From Paraburkholderia phenoliruptrix (GTDB taxonomy: Bacteria > Pseudomonadota > Gammaproteobacteria > Burkholderiales > Burkholderiaceae), in contig NZ_CADIKB010000015.1 of the NCBI RefSeq assembly GCF_902859825.1, positions 62,001 to 126,000 on the forward strand: DNA of 64,000 nucleotides, in the 5' to 3' direction. The position numbers and the translations under genes were made by a program. The notes under the pieces were generated by a model. It saw only the letters and a list, made by a program, of their open reading frames with translations. It was not told the origin of the DNA and searched no databases. Position 1 is the first letter of the stretch. Each line of letters starts with the position of its first letter. Positions 40,657 through 49,359 of this stretch are shown one piece after another.

Positions 40657-42384
40657 ATGCGACTTACCACTAAAGGCCTGCTGCTGATCGCGATTCCGGC
40701 GATCTTCGAGCTGGCGCTTCTGTCCGGACTGGTCAAGGCACAGTCCGACGCTGCCGAGGCCCAGCGCTGGGCTGTCCATGGCCAGGAGGTGCTGCGCCAG
40801 ACCACCTCGATTCTCGATCCGGTGCTCGGCGAGTCCGTTGCGCTGCGCGGCGCGGTGCTCGCCGACGACAACCGCTTCGTCACGCCGCTGTCGGTCTGGG
40901 TCGACGTCGACCGGCGGATCGATCAGCTCGCGGAACTGGTGTCGGACAGTCCGCCGCAGGTCGAGCGCGTCGTTCAGGTGCGTCAGGCGGTGCAGGCCTA
41001 TCGCCAATGGTCCGATCGCATCCAGGACCTGCTGCGCTCGGGGCGCCGCAATGACATCGTCACGCGCTTCGGCGAACTCGGCCAGACCGACGTGCTCGAC
41101 CGGTTTCGCCAGCAGGTGGCCGCCTTTCAGGCCGAGGAGCGGCGCCTGGAAGGCGAGCGTGTCAATGCCGCCGACGCCGCCCGCGAGCGGCAGCAGATGC
41201 TCGTCGTCGCCGCAGTGGTCGGTTCGCTGTTGTTCGTCGCGCTCGCGGTGTGGCTGTTCACGCGCGGCTTGCGCGGCCGCCTCGCCCTGCTGTCGGACAA
41301 TGCCGGGCGCCTCGCGGGCAACGAGCCGCTCGCGCCCATCGGACCCGGTCATGATGAAATCGCGCGGCTCGACATGACCTTGCATGAGACGAGCCGGCGC
41401 CTGCTCGAAAGCGAGCGCATCCAGGCGCGTTTCCAGGCGGACCTCGCGCGCCGCGCGGACGAGCTGTCGCGCATCAACGAGACGCTGCGGCAGCAGACGC
41501 AGGAAAACGAGATGTTCATCTACAGCGTGTCGCACGATCTGCGCGTGCCGCTCGTCAATCTGCAAGGCTTTTCGAAGGAACTCATCCGTGCGTGCGAGGA
41601 ACTGCGCGCCGCTGTCGGCGATTCGTCGATCGACGCGGAGACGCGGCAACGCATCGAGCGCGTCGTCAACGAGGACATTGGCGAAGCGCTGCATTACCTG
41701 CAGACCGCGGTGCTGCGCGCGTCGCACATCATCGACGCGTTGCTGCGGCTCTCGCGCATTGGCCGCGTCGAATACCGGCATCAGAAGGTCGAGGTGCGCG
41801 ATATCGTGCCGCGTGTGGTCGACGCGATGCAGGGCTCGATTCGCGCGCGGCGGGCGCAGGTCGAGATCGGCGAACTGCCGGCCGTGTGGGGCGATCCGAC
41901 TGCACTCGAGCAGGTGTTTGCGAATCTGATCGGCAATGCGGTGAATTATCTCGATCCCTCGCGGGAAGGCCGGATCGAGATCGGCACGACGCCGGCGCCG
42001 CCAGGCGTGCAGACGCTGCGCATTTTTTATGTGCGCGACAACGGCCTGGGCATTCCGGCCATCGCGTTGCCGCGGCTCTTCAATGCGTTTCAACGACTGC
42101 ACGGCACGGCGGTCGCGGGCGAGGGCATCGGGCTTGCGCTCGTGCGGCGCGTTGTGGAGCGGCACGGCGGCCGGGTGTGGGCGGAGTCGGCGGAAGGCGT
42201 GGGGACGACGTTCTATTTGTCGCTGCCGGAGGCCGGCGCGCGCGTCGCGGCGGCGGGCGGGGCGCGAGAAGCGCCCGGCGCGGCGGCGTCGGCAGCAGGG
42301 GGCGCAGGGGCAGCAGGCGCGGCTCCCGTGGCGGCCAACGACCACGCAATGAATAAGCGGCCGAACCTGCGGATGGGGCCGTGA
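40657..42384 (+). CDS. sensor histidine kinase with CHASE3-like periplasmic domain
   Basis: Protein of 575 residues. A membrane helix (about 8-28), a CHASE3-like helical periplasmic domain (about 35-175), a second helix (about 181-202), a HAMP-like linker, a coiled segment, a HisKA domain with phospho-acceptor H293 in YSVSHDLRVPL, and an ATPase domain with the N box ANLIGNAVNYL, DNGLGIP and GEGIGLALVRRVVERHGG. The last ~50 residues are Ala/Gly-rich. No response regulator is adjacent, so it is an orphan kinase. ATG 40657 is chosen because it begins just before the first helix; no good ribosome site is visible. Confidence 0.88.
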   Translation: MRLTTKGLLLIAIPAIFELALLSGLVKAQSDAAEAQRWAVHGQEVLRQTTSILDPVLGESVALRGAVLADDNRFVTPLSVWVDVDRRIDQLAELVSDSPPQVERVVQVRQAVQAYRQWSDRIQDLLRSGRRNDIVTRFGELGQTDVLDRFRQQVAAFQAEERRLEGERVNAADAARERQQMLVVAAVVGSLLFVALAVWLFTRGLRGRLALLSDNAGRLAGNEPLAPIGPGHDEIARLDMTLHETSRRLLESERIQARFQADLARRADELSRINETLRQQTQENEMFIYSVSHDLRVPLVNLQGFSKELIRACEELRAAVGDSSIDAETRQRIERVVNEDIGEALHYLQTAVLRASHIIDALLRLSRIGRVEYRHQKVEVRDIVPRVVDAMQGSIRARRAQVEIGELPAVWGDPTALEQVFANLIGNAVNYLDPSREGRIEIGTTPAPPGVQTLRIFYVRDNGLGIPAIALPRLFNAFQRLHGTAVAGEGIGLALVRRVVERHGGRVWAESAEGVGTTFYLSLPEAGARVAAAGGAREAPGAAASAAGGAGAAGAAPVAANDHAMNKRPNLRMGP

Positions 42385-42539
42385 AAGGACCTGCGACGTC
42401 CACGCCCAAGTCCACGCTGTGAGGCGACGCAATGGTTGGGGCTGAACTGCAGCGCAATCGGCCTGCATCAGCGAGCCGTGAATGACGCCGTCGGCGTCGA
42501 TCGCCATCGAGCGGGGTCGACCTGATCAGACAAGGCCGG

Positions 42540-42866
42540 TCAGCAGGAGACGAACAGGCGGCGCGATTTCAGCAGCTGCCGGCCGCGAACCGACCAGTAG
42601 CACCCGCACGCGAGCAGGATGGCGACCACGATCAGCACTTCGTAAAGCGTCGGGCGCAAGCCGAGCAGGCCGTCGAGCGCGAACACGCAGCGCGCCACGA
42701 TCAGCGACGCCGCCCATACCGAGCACGCCGCCTGCGCGAGCAGCCGCGTGCCGGCGAGGCGCCGCGCGCGATTTTCGCGGGACCAGCCGGCCGGCGTGCG
42801 CGCGCAGCGAAATGCGATCGCCATCAACGTGACGGCGAGAATGACGATCCAGTCGGTCAGTTCCAT
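42540..42866 (-). CDS. small hypothetical membrane protein
   Basis: Protein of 108 residues not recognised by family. Three hydrophobic segments are visible: about 5-20 (WIVILAVTLMAIAF), 44-66 (LLAQAACSVWAASLIVARCVF) and 77-92 (VLIVVAILLACGCYW). A basic stretch follows the first. GGGGAA stands about 10 bases upstream of the ATG. It is convergent with the histidine kinase and has no obvious partner. Holin-like size and topology are noted, but nothing phage-like surrounds it. Confidence 0.6.
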   Translation of the reverse strand: MELTDWIVILAVTLMAIAFRCARTPAGWSRENRARRLAGTRLLAQAACSVWAASLIVARCVFALDGLLGLRPTLYEVLIVVAILLACGCYWSVRGRQLLKSRRLFVSC

Positions 42867-42936
42867 CGAAATGCGTTCCCCAAGTCAGCCTGTGACTATA
42901 GGAACGCCCTCCGGCGCGAACCATAGGACGACTCTC

Positions 42937-42975
42937 AAATGCCGCGCACACCTCGCATGGCCGTGCGCGGCGTTT
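42937..42975 (-). terminator. hairpin downstream of the DJ-1/PfpI gene
   Basis: A 13-bp stem with one G-T pair (AAATGCCGCGCAC at 42937-42949 with GTGCGCGGCGTTT at 42963-42975) lies 20 bp past the gene stop. It is rich in G/C but has only a short T stretch on either strand, so termination may be weak or partly Rho-assisted. Confidence 0.45.
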
Positions 42976-42994
42976 GAAGCAGCTCAAAACCGTC

Positions 42995-43576
42995 TTACAG
43001 CTCGATGCGCGTGCCGAGTAGAACGAGGAACTGACGCAGCCATTCGGGATGGGCGGGCCACGCGGGCGCCGTCACGAAGTTGCCGTCCGTGATGGCGGCG
43101 TCGACGGGAATGTCGGCATAGTCGCCGCCCGCGAGCTTCACTTCGGGCGCGCAGGCCGGGTAGGCGGAAATGCGCTTGCCGCGGATCACGTCGGCGGCGG
43201 CCAGCAGTTGCGCGGCGTGACAGATCGCGGCGACAGGCTTGCCGGCTTCGGCGAACTGCCGCACGATGTCGATCACCTTCGGATTGAGCCGCAGATACTC
43301 GGGCGCCCGCCCGCCGGCAATGGCGAGCGCATCGTACTGGCGCGGATCGGCGTCGTCGAAAGACGCGTTCAGCGCAAACAGATGGCCCGGCTTTTCGGTG
43401 TAGGTCTGATCGCCCTCGAAATCATGAATCGCCGTCTTGATCCGCTCGCCGGCTTTGCGGTCGGGGCACACCGCGTCGACCACGTGCCCGACTGCCTGCA
43501 GCGCCTGAAACGGCACCATCGTTTCGTAATCCTCGGCGAAATCGCCGGTGAGAAACAGAATCTTTTTTGCCGCCAT
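42995..43576 (-). CDS. DJ-1/PfpI family protein
   Basis: Protein of 193 residues with the class-I glutaminase-like fold. [20 protein letters not shown] contains the conserved acidic residue, and [12 protein letters not shown] holds the nucleophile elbow with C119-H120. [17 protein letters not shown] is also typical. Members include stress-related deglycase, glyoxalase-like or protease-like proteins; the exact activity is unknown. A purine-rich GGAGG region precedes the ATG. It is monocistronic, flanked by hairpins and gaps. Confidence 0.9.
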   Translation of the reverse strand: MAAKKILFLTGDFAEDYETMVPFQALQAVGHVVDAVCPDRKAGERIKTAIHDFEGDQTYTEKPGHLFALNASFDDADPRQYDALAIAGGRAPEYLRLNPKVIDIVRQFAEAGKPVAAICHAAQLLAAADVIRGKRISAYPACAPEVKLAGGDYADIPVDAAITDGNFVTAPAWPAHPEWLRQFLVLLGTRIEL

Positions 43577-43802
43577 CGTATGCCTCCGGGTTGATCAAGG
43601 GAACACAGAACGCTGGATTGCGCGCGGCCAGTCTACCGCACAACTTTTGACGGAATCGCGACCTGGCGCTCACAGCGGCCGTGCCGATCCATGCTGCATG
43701 AAAGCGTTGCGCGGCAAAGAGCGGCAACCAGCTGGAGCAAGCCGCAACAGCGTATGATGAGCGCGTTTTCGTCAGTCAGGCCGCGTGGCGGTCCAAACAC
43801 AC

Positions 43803-44282
43803 ATGATGACTTTATCCATCCGTTCGCCGTTGCTGCGCCGTGCCGCCGTGGTGCTGTTCGTCTTCGGCGGTCTTGCGGCGTGCCAGAAGAACGACGCGTC
43901 GGCTGGGCAGGTTGCCGGCAAGCTCAACGACGCGGCGCAGGCTGCGTCCCAGAAGCTCGATCAGGCCGCGAGCTACGTGGGCCAGAAGGTCGACGAGACC
44001 CAATCCGCCGCCCAGCAGAACCTCGAATCGGCCTCGGCGCCGTCGGTCACGATCGACCCGAATGCGCTCGCTTCCAGCGCGCAGGCCAATCTGCAGAACG
44101 CCGCCAGCGCGGCGCAGGCACAGCTCGGCAAAGCCGCGTCGCTCACTGGCCAGAGCCTTGAAAACGCGGGGCGCAAGCTCCAGCAATGGTCGGCGCAAAA
44201 CACGGCTTCGTCGACGAGCGCGGCTGCTTCGTCGTCCGGCTCGAGCTACGGCGGCGATGCGCAAAAGCAGATGGACAAATGA
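43803..44282 (+). CDS. small lipoprotein, Ala/Gln/Ser-rich helical
   Basis: Protein of 159 residues. The N-terminus has RR, a hydrophobic core and the lipobox LAAC with C27, so it should be lipidated. The mature part is low-complexity and helical (repeated KLNDAAQAASQKLDQAA and LQNAASAAQAQLGKAA type stretches), resembling apolipoprotein-like or YtxH-type helical proteins. It ends in a Ser/Gly-rich tail. Function is unknown. Two adjacent ATGs (43803 and 43806) and an upstream GTG (43785) are possible; the former best fits the signal peptide. Confidence 0.75.
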   Translation: MMTLSIRSPLLRRAAVVLFVFGGLAACQKNDASAGQVAGKLNDAAQAASQKLDQAASYVGQKVDETQSAAQQNLESASAPSVTIDPNALASSAQANLQNAASAAQAQLGKAASLTGQSLENAGRKLQQWSAQNTASSTSAAASSSGSSYGGDAQKQMDK

Positions 44283-44355
44283 GATGGGTATGAATCCTCT
44301 GCCGCGCTGCGTTGCGTCGGTCAGTGCACGCCTCCCGTTTGACAGCCGGATTAAA

Positions 44356-44374
44356 TGTAATTACCATGGTTACA
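44356..44374. promoter_or_regulatory. Rrf2 operator, copy in front of the regulator gene
   Basis: TGTAATTACCATGGTTACA is an inverted repeat TGTAA-N9-TTACA lying 26 bp before the Rrf2 start. It shares TGTAAT-N4-ATGGTTACA with the site at 44981-45005 upstream of the next gene. The position suggests autoregulation. Confidence 0.75.
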
Positions 44375-44399
44375 CATTGTCGTTGCAGGACAGGTTGTC

Positions 44400-44855
44400 G
44401 TGAACACGAGTAGCCGGTTTGCATTTGCGGTGCACGTGCTCGCGCTGCTGTCGTTGCAAGAGGGCACGCCGCTCTCGTCGGACATGATTGCGGGCAGCGT
44501 GAATACGAATCCCGCGTTGATCCGGCGGCTTCTGATCATGCTGGCCGAAGCGGGCCTCACCACCTCGCAACTCGGCGCGGGCGGCGGCGCGCTGCTGGCC
44601 CGCGCGCCGGAGCAGATTTCGCTGCTGGACGTGTACCGCGCCGTGGACGACGCGCAGCTCTTCGCGCTTCATCGCGAGGAGCCGAATCCGGCGTGCATGG
44701 TCGGGCGCAATATCCAGGTCGTTTTGCGCGGCATCATCGACGAAGCGCAGCAGGCCATGGAGGCGTCGCTCGCTCGGCGCACGCTGGCCGACGCCACTGC
44801 GGATCTCGAGCGCGCGGAGCGCGCGAGGGAGCGCAAGCGGCGGTCGCACGCGTGA
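44400..44855 (+). CDS. Rrf2-family transcriptional regulator
   Basis: Regulator of 151 residues with an N-terminal winged helix (SSRFAFAVHVLALLSL, SDMIAGSVNTNPALIRRLLI, LGAGGGALLARAPEQISLLD). It has a single cysteine, in NPACMVGRNIQ, so it lacks the three-Cys cluster of IscR/NsrR and is unlikely to carry an iron-sulfur cluster. It resembles the YwnA-type branch, often paired with an NAD(P)-binding protein as here. GTG start at 44400 follows AGGACAGG. The last ~20 residues are highly basic. Matching palindromes before this gene and its neighbour suggest that it represses both. Confidence 0.9.
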   Translation: MNTSSRFAFAVHVLALLSLQEGTPLSSDMIAGSVNTNPALIRRLLIMLAEAGLTTSQLGAGGGALLARAPEQISLLDVYRAVDDAQLFALHREEPNPACMVGRNIQVVLRGIIDEAQQAMEASLARRTLADATADLERAERARERKRRSHA

Positions 44856-44952
44856 GGCGGGTGCTTTGAAACGAAGACGTGGGCGTCGGCTTTGCACGGC
44901 TTTGCACGGCGTAGCGGCAGGCAACATCGGCGAATAGATGATATTGACGCAC

Positions 44953-44974
44953 GGGGCTTCGGCCCCTCTTTTTT
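44953..44974 (+). terminator. intrinsic terminator after the Rrf2 gene
   Basis: GGGGC-TTCG-GCCCC (44953-44966) is a UUCG-tetraloop hairpin followed by TC and six T. It separates the Rrf2 transcript from the operator and promoter of the next gene, so the two are transcribed independently despite the shared operator. Confidence 0.85.
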
Positions 44975-44980
44975 CCCTAA

Positions 44981-45005
44981 ATATGTAATCGAAATGGTTA
45001 CATAT
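44981..45005. promoter_or_regulatory. Rrf2 operator, copy in front of the NAD(P)-binding gene
   Basis: A perfect 8-bp inverted repeat, ATATGTAA (44981-44988) and TTACATAT (44998-45005), with a 9-base spacer ending ATGG. It lies 22 bp before the next start codon and overlaps where RNA polymerase would bind. It is the stronger of the two related sites. Confidence 0.8.
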
Positions 45006-45027
45006 AAACGATGACAGGAGCATGGAA

Positions 45028-45675
45028 ATGAGCAAACAGTTGAAGATCGCCTTGTTCGGCGCCACCGGCATGATCGGCTCGCGGATCGCGGCGGAAGCGG
45101 CCCGTCGTGGACACCAGGTCACGGCGCTCGCGCGCAACCCGGAGCGCGTGCCGGCCGGCGTGCCGAACCTGAAGGCGGCGCAAGCCGATGTGCTCGACGC
45201 GGCAAGCGTCGGCGCGGCGGTGCGCGGTCACGACGTGGCCGCGAGCGCATATGCGCCGCCGCACGGCGACGTGGGTGCGCTCGCAAAGGCCACGCACGCG
45301 CTGGTGGAGGGCGTGCGGGCGGCGGGCCTGAAGCGGCTGGTGGTGGTCGGCGGCGCGGGTTCGCTCGAAGTTGCGCCGGGCAAACAGCTCGTCGATAGCG
45401 ACGGCTTTCCGGACGCCTACAAGGCGGTTGCGCTCGCGCACCGCGACGCGCTCGGTGACTACCGTGGCGTGGCCGATCTCGACTGGACGTTCTTTTCGCC
45501 GGCCGCGCTCATCGCGCCGGGCGAGCGCACCGGCAAGTTCCGCACCGGCACGAATTCGCTGATCGCCGACGCAGAGGGCAACAGCCGCATTTCCGCGGAA
45601 GATTACGCAATCGCATTCGTCGACGAACTGGAGCAGGGCCGATTCATCCGGCAAATTGCGACGGTTGCTTATTGA
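45028..45675 (+). CDS. NAD(P)-binding (YwnB-like, SDR-type) protein
   Basis: Protein of 215 residues with an N-terminal Rossmann motif (IALFGATGMIGSRIAAEAAR) and the NAD(P)H-binding family stretch KRLVVVGGAGSLEV. DWTFFSPAALIAPG and ISAEDYAIAFVDELEQ follow as in atypical SDR proteins such as YwnB. It is probably a redox or quinone-related oxidoreductase, substrate unknown. AGGAG at 45016-45020 is 7 bases from ATG 45028 but only 1 base from ATG 45022, so the later start is chosen. The promoter palindrome matches that of the Rrf2 gene upstream. Confidence 0.88.
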   Translation: MSKQLKIALFGATGMIGSRIAAEAARRGHQVTALARNPERVPAGVPNLKAAQADVLDAASVGAAVRGHDVAASAYAPPHGDVGALAKATHALVEGVRAAGLKRLVVVGGAGSLEVAPGKQLVDSDGFPDAYKAVALAHRDALGDYRGVADLDWTFFSPAALIAPGERTGKFRTGTNSLIADAEGNSRISAEDYAIAFVDELEQGRFIRQIATVAY

Positions 45676-45797
45676 AGCGGGAGCGGGCGCCGCGGGCATG
45701 AAATCATGCAAGCGCCCTAACAATCGGTTACGCATGTCCGGTTGCCGGCGCGCAAACTGAGGCTACACTGGCGTCTCCCGTTTTCTCACGGATCGCC

Positions 45798-48449
45798 ATG
45801 CAGTCATGCCCGTCGCGGCGTGAATCCGAGGCTGCGCCGTCAAACGGCGGGTTCGCTTCGATTCACGCTGCATTTCTTCGTTTTCTGGCAAACCTCAGAG
45901 CGCTGCTCTGTCGCGGCGCCGGCGCGCGTGCGCGTCGCACGCGCGGTTCCAGCGCCTCGCCGGTCGCCCTCTGCATTGCCCTTGTCGTCTGTGCCGCCTG
46001 GCTGCCCCTCGGCGCGCACGCCGCCGGCACTGGCGCGAGCGCGCCCACCAGCACGCCAGTCATTCCGGCGTTGCAGAGCCTCATCAACAGCGCGACAGTC
46101 GCGCCCGCTTCGGACGCCTCCGGCGCGTCCGCTGCGGAGGCGGCGTCCGCGCCGTCGCCGGCAAGTCAGGCTGAAATTGCGCGTTCGCTCGACAGCGTGA
46201 TCGCCACGCTCGACAACGACCGCCAGCGCACCGCGCTCGTCGCCCAACTGAAAAAGCTGCGCGACGTGTCGCGAACCGTCGGCCCGCTCGCACCTCCGCC
46301 CGCGCAGCCGAGCCCCGGCTTGCTGGGCGCGATCGCCTCCGGCATCGCGTCGTTCGAATCCGACGTGCACGAGGGCCGCACGCCCGTGCGCTACTGGGGC
46401 GGCCGCTTCAACGCGGCGGGCAACGAGCTGTATACGATCATTTCGGGCCAGGGCCACGAGAGCCTCGGCCGCATTCTTCTTTCGATGTTCGCGATGCTGG
46501 CCGGCTGGGGCGCATGCGCCGCCGCGCTGATCTACGTGCAGCACCGGCTCTACCGGCGCCTCGGCATCGTGATGGGGCTGAATCCGAACCCGACCACACG
46601 CGAGCTGCTGGTGTTCGCGCTGCGGCGCGTGGGACCGTGGATCATCGCCTTCGTTGCCGCCCTCCTGTTCGTGCGCGCGATGCCGGATGCGCTCGGCCGC
46701 ACGCTCGGCATGGTGGTCGCGTATGCGATCGTCGCGGGCGCGGTGTTTTCGGCGATCTGCCTCATCATGTTTTCGCTGTTCGGCTCGGGGCACCGGCGTA
46801 TCGCGGTGCGTCTGCTGATCGATCACGCGCGGCGCCTCCTGTTCGCGGTCGGCGTATTCGGCGCGCTCGGCGATGCCGCCGTCAATTACGACGTGGCGCA
46901 TCAACTCGGCACCAACCTGGCCGCGCTGATTTCGACGGCGGCCAACATGACGGCCGCCGTGCTCGCCGGCTACTTCGCGCTTGCGTTCCGCCGGCCGGTC
47001 GCGCATCTGATCCGCAACCGGCCCTACGAGCAGCGCAACGACCACAAGGCCGCGACCGATGCCTTCGACGTGCTCGCCGCGCTCTGGCACGTGCCGGTTC
47101 TGGTGCTGGCGACGGCGTCGGTGGTCGCGACGCTCGGCGGCTCCGGGTCGAGCGAAAACGTGCTGCAGATCTCGGTGGTGACCGCGCTGCTGCTCGTGCT
47201 CGCGTTTTTCCTGTCGGCCATTGTCCTGCGCATGACGCGCCCGCGCAGTCCGCGCGCGCGGCGCCGCTCGCCGTATCTCACGCGCCTGTTGCGCTTTTGC
47301 GGCACGCTGCTGACGCTGTTCATCTGGCTGTTTTTCTTCGAACTGGCGGCGCGCTTGTGGGGCGTGTCGCTTGCCGCGGTCGTGGAGGAAAACGTCGCGG
47401 CGCGCGGTATCGCCCATGCCGTGACGGCGATCGTCGCGACCGTGTTCATTGCGTGGCTGCTCTGGATCCTCGTCGACACGGCGATCACCGAGGCGCTCAA
47501 TCCCGGCAGCGCGCGCAACAAGTCGCGCAACCCGAGCACGCGGGCGCGCACCATGTTGCCGCTCGTGCGCAACGTGCTGCTCGTCAGCATCATGACGATC
47601 GCGGGCATCGTCACGGCGGCGAATCTCGGCATCAACGTGACGCCGCTACTGGCGGGCGCGGGCGTAATCGGTCTGGCGATCGGTTTCGGCGCGCAGTCGC
47701 TCGTGACCGACCTGATCACAGGGCTTTTCATCATCATCGAAGACACCATTTCGGTCGGCGACTGGATCGACGTGGACGGCGGCCATGCCGGCACGGTTGA
47801 GCATCTGTCCATTCGTACCGTGCGGCTGCGCGACGGTCAGGGCGCGATCCACGCCATTCCGTTCTCGCAGATCAAGATCGTGAAGAACCTGTCGCGCGAC
47901 TTTGCCTACGCCGTGTTCGAAGTACGCATGTCGTTTTCAACCGACGTCGACCAGATCACGCAGATGATCCGCGAAGTCGGCGCCGAGCTGATGGCCGACT
48001 TCCGCTACCGGCGCGAGATGCTCGGGCCGATCGAGGTGTGGGGCCTCGACCGGTTCGATCCGAACTGGATGGTCGTGAAGGGGCAGATCAAGACGCGGCC
48101 GCTGCAGCAATGGAGCGTGGCGCGCGCGTTCAACCTGCGGCTCAAGCGCAAGATGGACGAAGCCGGCGTCGAGATTCCGGTGCCGCAAATGCGCCTGTAC
48201 ACGTCGTCGAAAGATAGCGAGGGGCAGCCCTGGCAGGACGACATGGCCGAGATGGCGGCACACGAGCATGGCCACGAGCACGGGCATGCGCGCCCGCATG
48301 CGGAGAAAGCCGTGCCGATGCGGGGTTCGCATGCGCCTGTCGCGATGGCGCGCGACGTGTCGCATGAACCGCGTCCGGCGCCGCCGCCGACCGCGCAGAC
48401 CGCGCCTATTCCGCCGCAGGTTCCGACGGCAGGCGAGGGCAAAAGTTGA
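45798..48449 (+). CDS. large MscS-family mechanosensitive channel (YbiO-like) with His-rich tail
   Basis: Protein of 883 residues. A signal peptide or first membrane helix lies at about 56-76, then a periplasmic region, several membrane helices, and the MscS core at about 600-800. The pore helix reads GVIGLAIGFGAQSLVTDLIT, followed by IEDTISVGDWIDVDG, HAIPFSQIKIVKN and a C-terminal beta/alpha domain ending VPQMRLYTS. It releases solutes on hypo-osmotic shock. The last ~70 residues add a His-rich stretch (AHEHGHEHGHARPHAEK) and a Pro-rich end not found in MscS itself, which could bind metal. The gene is monocistronic. Confidence 0.9.
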   Translation: MQSCPSRRESEAAPSNGGFASIHAAFLRFLANLRALLCRGAGARARRTRGSSASPVALCIALVVCAAWLPLGAHAAGTGASAPTSTPVIPALQSLINSATVAPASDASGASAAEAASAPSPASQAEIARSLDSVIATLDNDRQRTALVAQLKKLRDVSRTVGPLAPPPAQPSPGLLGAIASGIASFESDVHEGRTPVRYWGGRFNAAGNELYTIISGQGHESLGRILLSMFAMLAGWGACAAALIYVQHRLYRRLGIVMGLNPNPTTRELLVFALRRVGPWIIAFVAALLFVRAMPDALGRTLGMVVAYAIVAGAVFSAICLIMFSLFGSGHRRIAVRLLIDHARRLLFAVGVFGALGDAAVNYDVAHQLGTNLAALISTAANMTAAVLAGYFALAFRRPVAHLIRNRPYEQRNDHKAATDAFDVLAALWHVPVLVLATASVVATLGGSGSSENVLQISVVTALLLVLAFFLSAIVLRMTRPRSPRARRRSPYLTRLLRFCGTLLTLFIWLFFFELAARLWGVSLAAVVEENVAARGIAHAVTAIVATVFIAWLLWILVDTAITEALNPGSARNKSRNPSTRARTMLPLVRNVLLVSIMTIAGIVTAANLGINVTPLLAGAGVIGLAIGFGAQSLVTDLITGLFIIIEDTISVGDWIDVDGGHAGTVEHLSIRTVRLRDGQGAIHAIPFSQIKIVKNLSRDFAYAVFEVRMSFSTDVDQITQMIREVGAELMADFRYRREMLGPIEVWGLDRFDPNWMVVKGQIKTRPLQQWSVARAFNLRLKRKMDEAGVEIPVPQMRLYTSSKDSEGQPWQDDMAEMAAHEHGHEHGHARPHAEKAVPMRGSHAPVAMARDVSHEPRPAPPPTAQTAPIPPQVPTAGEGKS

Positions 48450-48560
48450 GGATTGGGGTGAAGGCGGTCGGCAAAGGGCGCCGTTGAAGGCAGTCCGCGA
48501 GGACAGGCTCTCGGGCGGTGACGTTACTCTCGGGCCCGCGCTCCTGGCGCTGAGCCGCGC

Positions 48561-49229
48561 TCAGGCGAACGCCTGGGCGACCGGCACCACGTCGTTCACA
48601 TGGCTGCCGATCTGCGGGCCAGGCACCCCGTAGACGTGCAACGAAACAGCGGGTGCATCGCTGGCATTCCCCAGCCGATGAATGCTGCCGCGGCCGCTTC
48701 GCACGAACGACACCGCGCCGCGCTCGCGCGCTTGCGTGCGCGCGGCGCTCGCGCATTGCTCCGGGTCGTTCCACTCGAAAACCGTTTCGCTCAACGTGCC
48801 GTCGAGCACTGCGTAGCCGCACCACGTGTGATGAGCATGCACGGGGCTCGCCTGGCCCGGCAGCCAGACCAGCGCGGCGATTGCATAGCGGCCCTGGCGG
48901 TCGGCGGCGAGTAGATGACGCCGGTAGGTTTGCAGCGATCCTTCGCGTTGCGCGGGCGTGAGCAGCGCGGCGTGGGCGGCGGCTTCCTGGAGCGCGACTC
49001 GCATGCTGCGGGCGAAGACGCCCGAATGCGAAGGCTCGGGCAAATGGCCGCAGGCTTCGAACATCGCGTCGAGTGCATTGCACAGCCGGACTAGAGGCGC
49101 GTGCTGCACGGCCCGCGGCACCACGTCGCGTTTGTCGCCGGGCTGGCCGGCAGCTTGGGCGCGAGGTTGGCTCAGGTCGGCCAGGTTCGGGTTCAGGAGG
49201 CGGGCGGAGGAATCGGCGTTGTGGTCCAC
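48561..49229 (-). CDS. cysteine dioxygenase-family (cupin) enzyme
   Basis: About 222 residues. The cupin iron-site motif HAHHTWCGYAVLDGTLSETV gives two His ligands, and GSIHRLGNASDAPAVSLHVY the third. This matches bacterial thiol dioxygenases (cysteine or 3-mercaptopropionate), which oxidise the thiol to a sulfinate with non-heme iron. GTG 49229 is preferred. The frame is open to ATG 49322, but that would consume the AT-rich divergent promoter and leave only 37 bp to the Lrp gene. Cysteine versus mercaptopropionate specificity is not decided. Divergence from an Lrp/AsnC regulator suggests amino-acid-dependent control. Confidence 0.85.
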   Translation of the reverse strand: MDHNADSSARLLNPNLADLSQPRAQAAGQPGDKRDVVPRAVQHAPLVRLCNALDAMFEACGHLPEPSHSGVFARSMRVALQEAAAHAALLTPAQREGSLQTYRRHLLAADRQGRYAIAALVWLPGQASPVHAHHTWCGYAVLDGTLSETVFEWNDPEQCASAARTQARERGAVSFVRSGRGSIHRLGNASDAPAVSLHVYGVPGPQIGSHVNDVVPVAQAFA

Positions 49230-49359
49230 GGTCTTTGAACGGCAGGCAGTGCCGCGTTTTTTCGGTCTGGGATTTATACCGTTTTGTCCGGAGAAAGAGT
49301 TTCCATATAATTCCCTCATCAATCTGAAAAGTAGAAAAATTTGCTAAAGGGGTGAGACG

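Noticed and set aside
42540..42866. Phage holin
   Set aside because: Size and three hydrophobic segments fit, but there is no lysis or phage gene nearby; kept as a hypothetical membrane protein.
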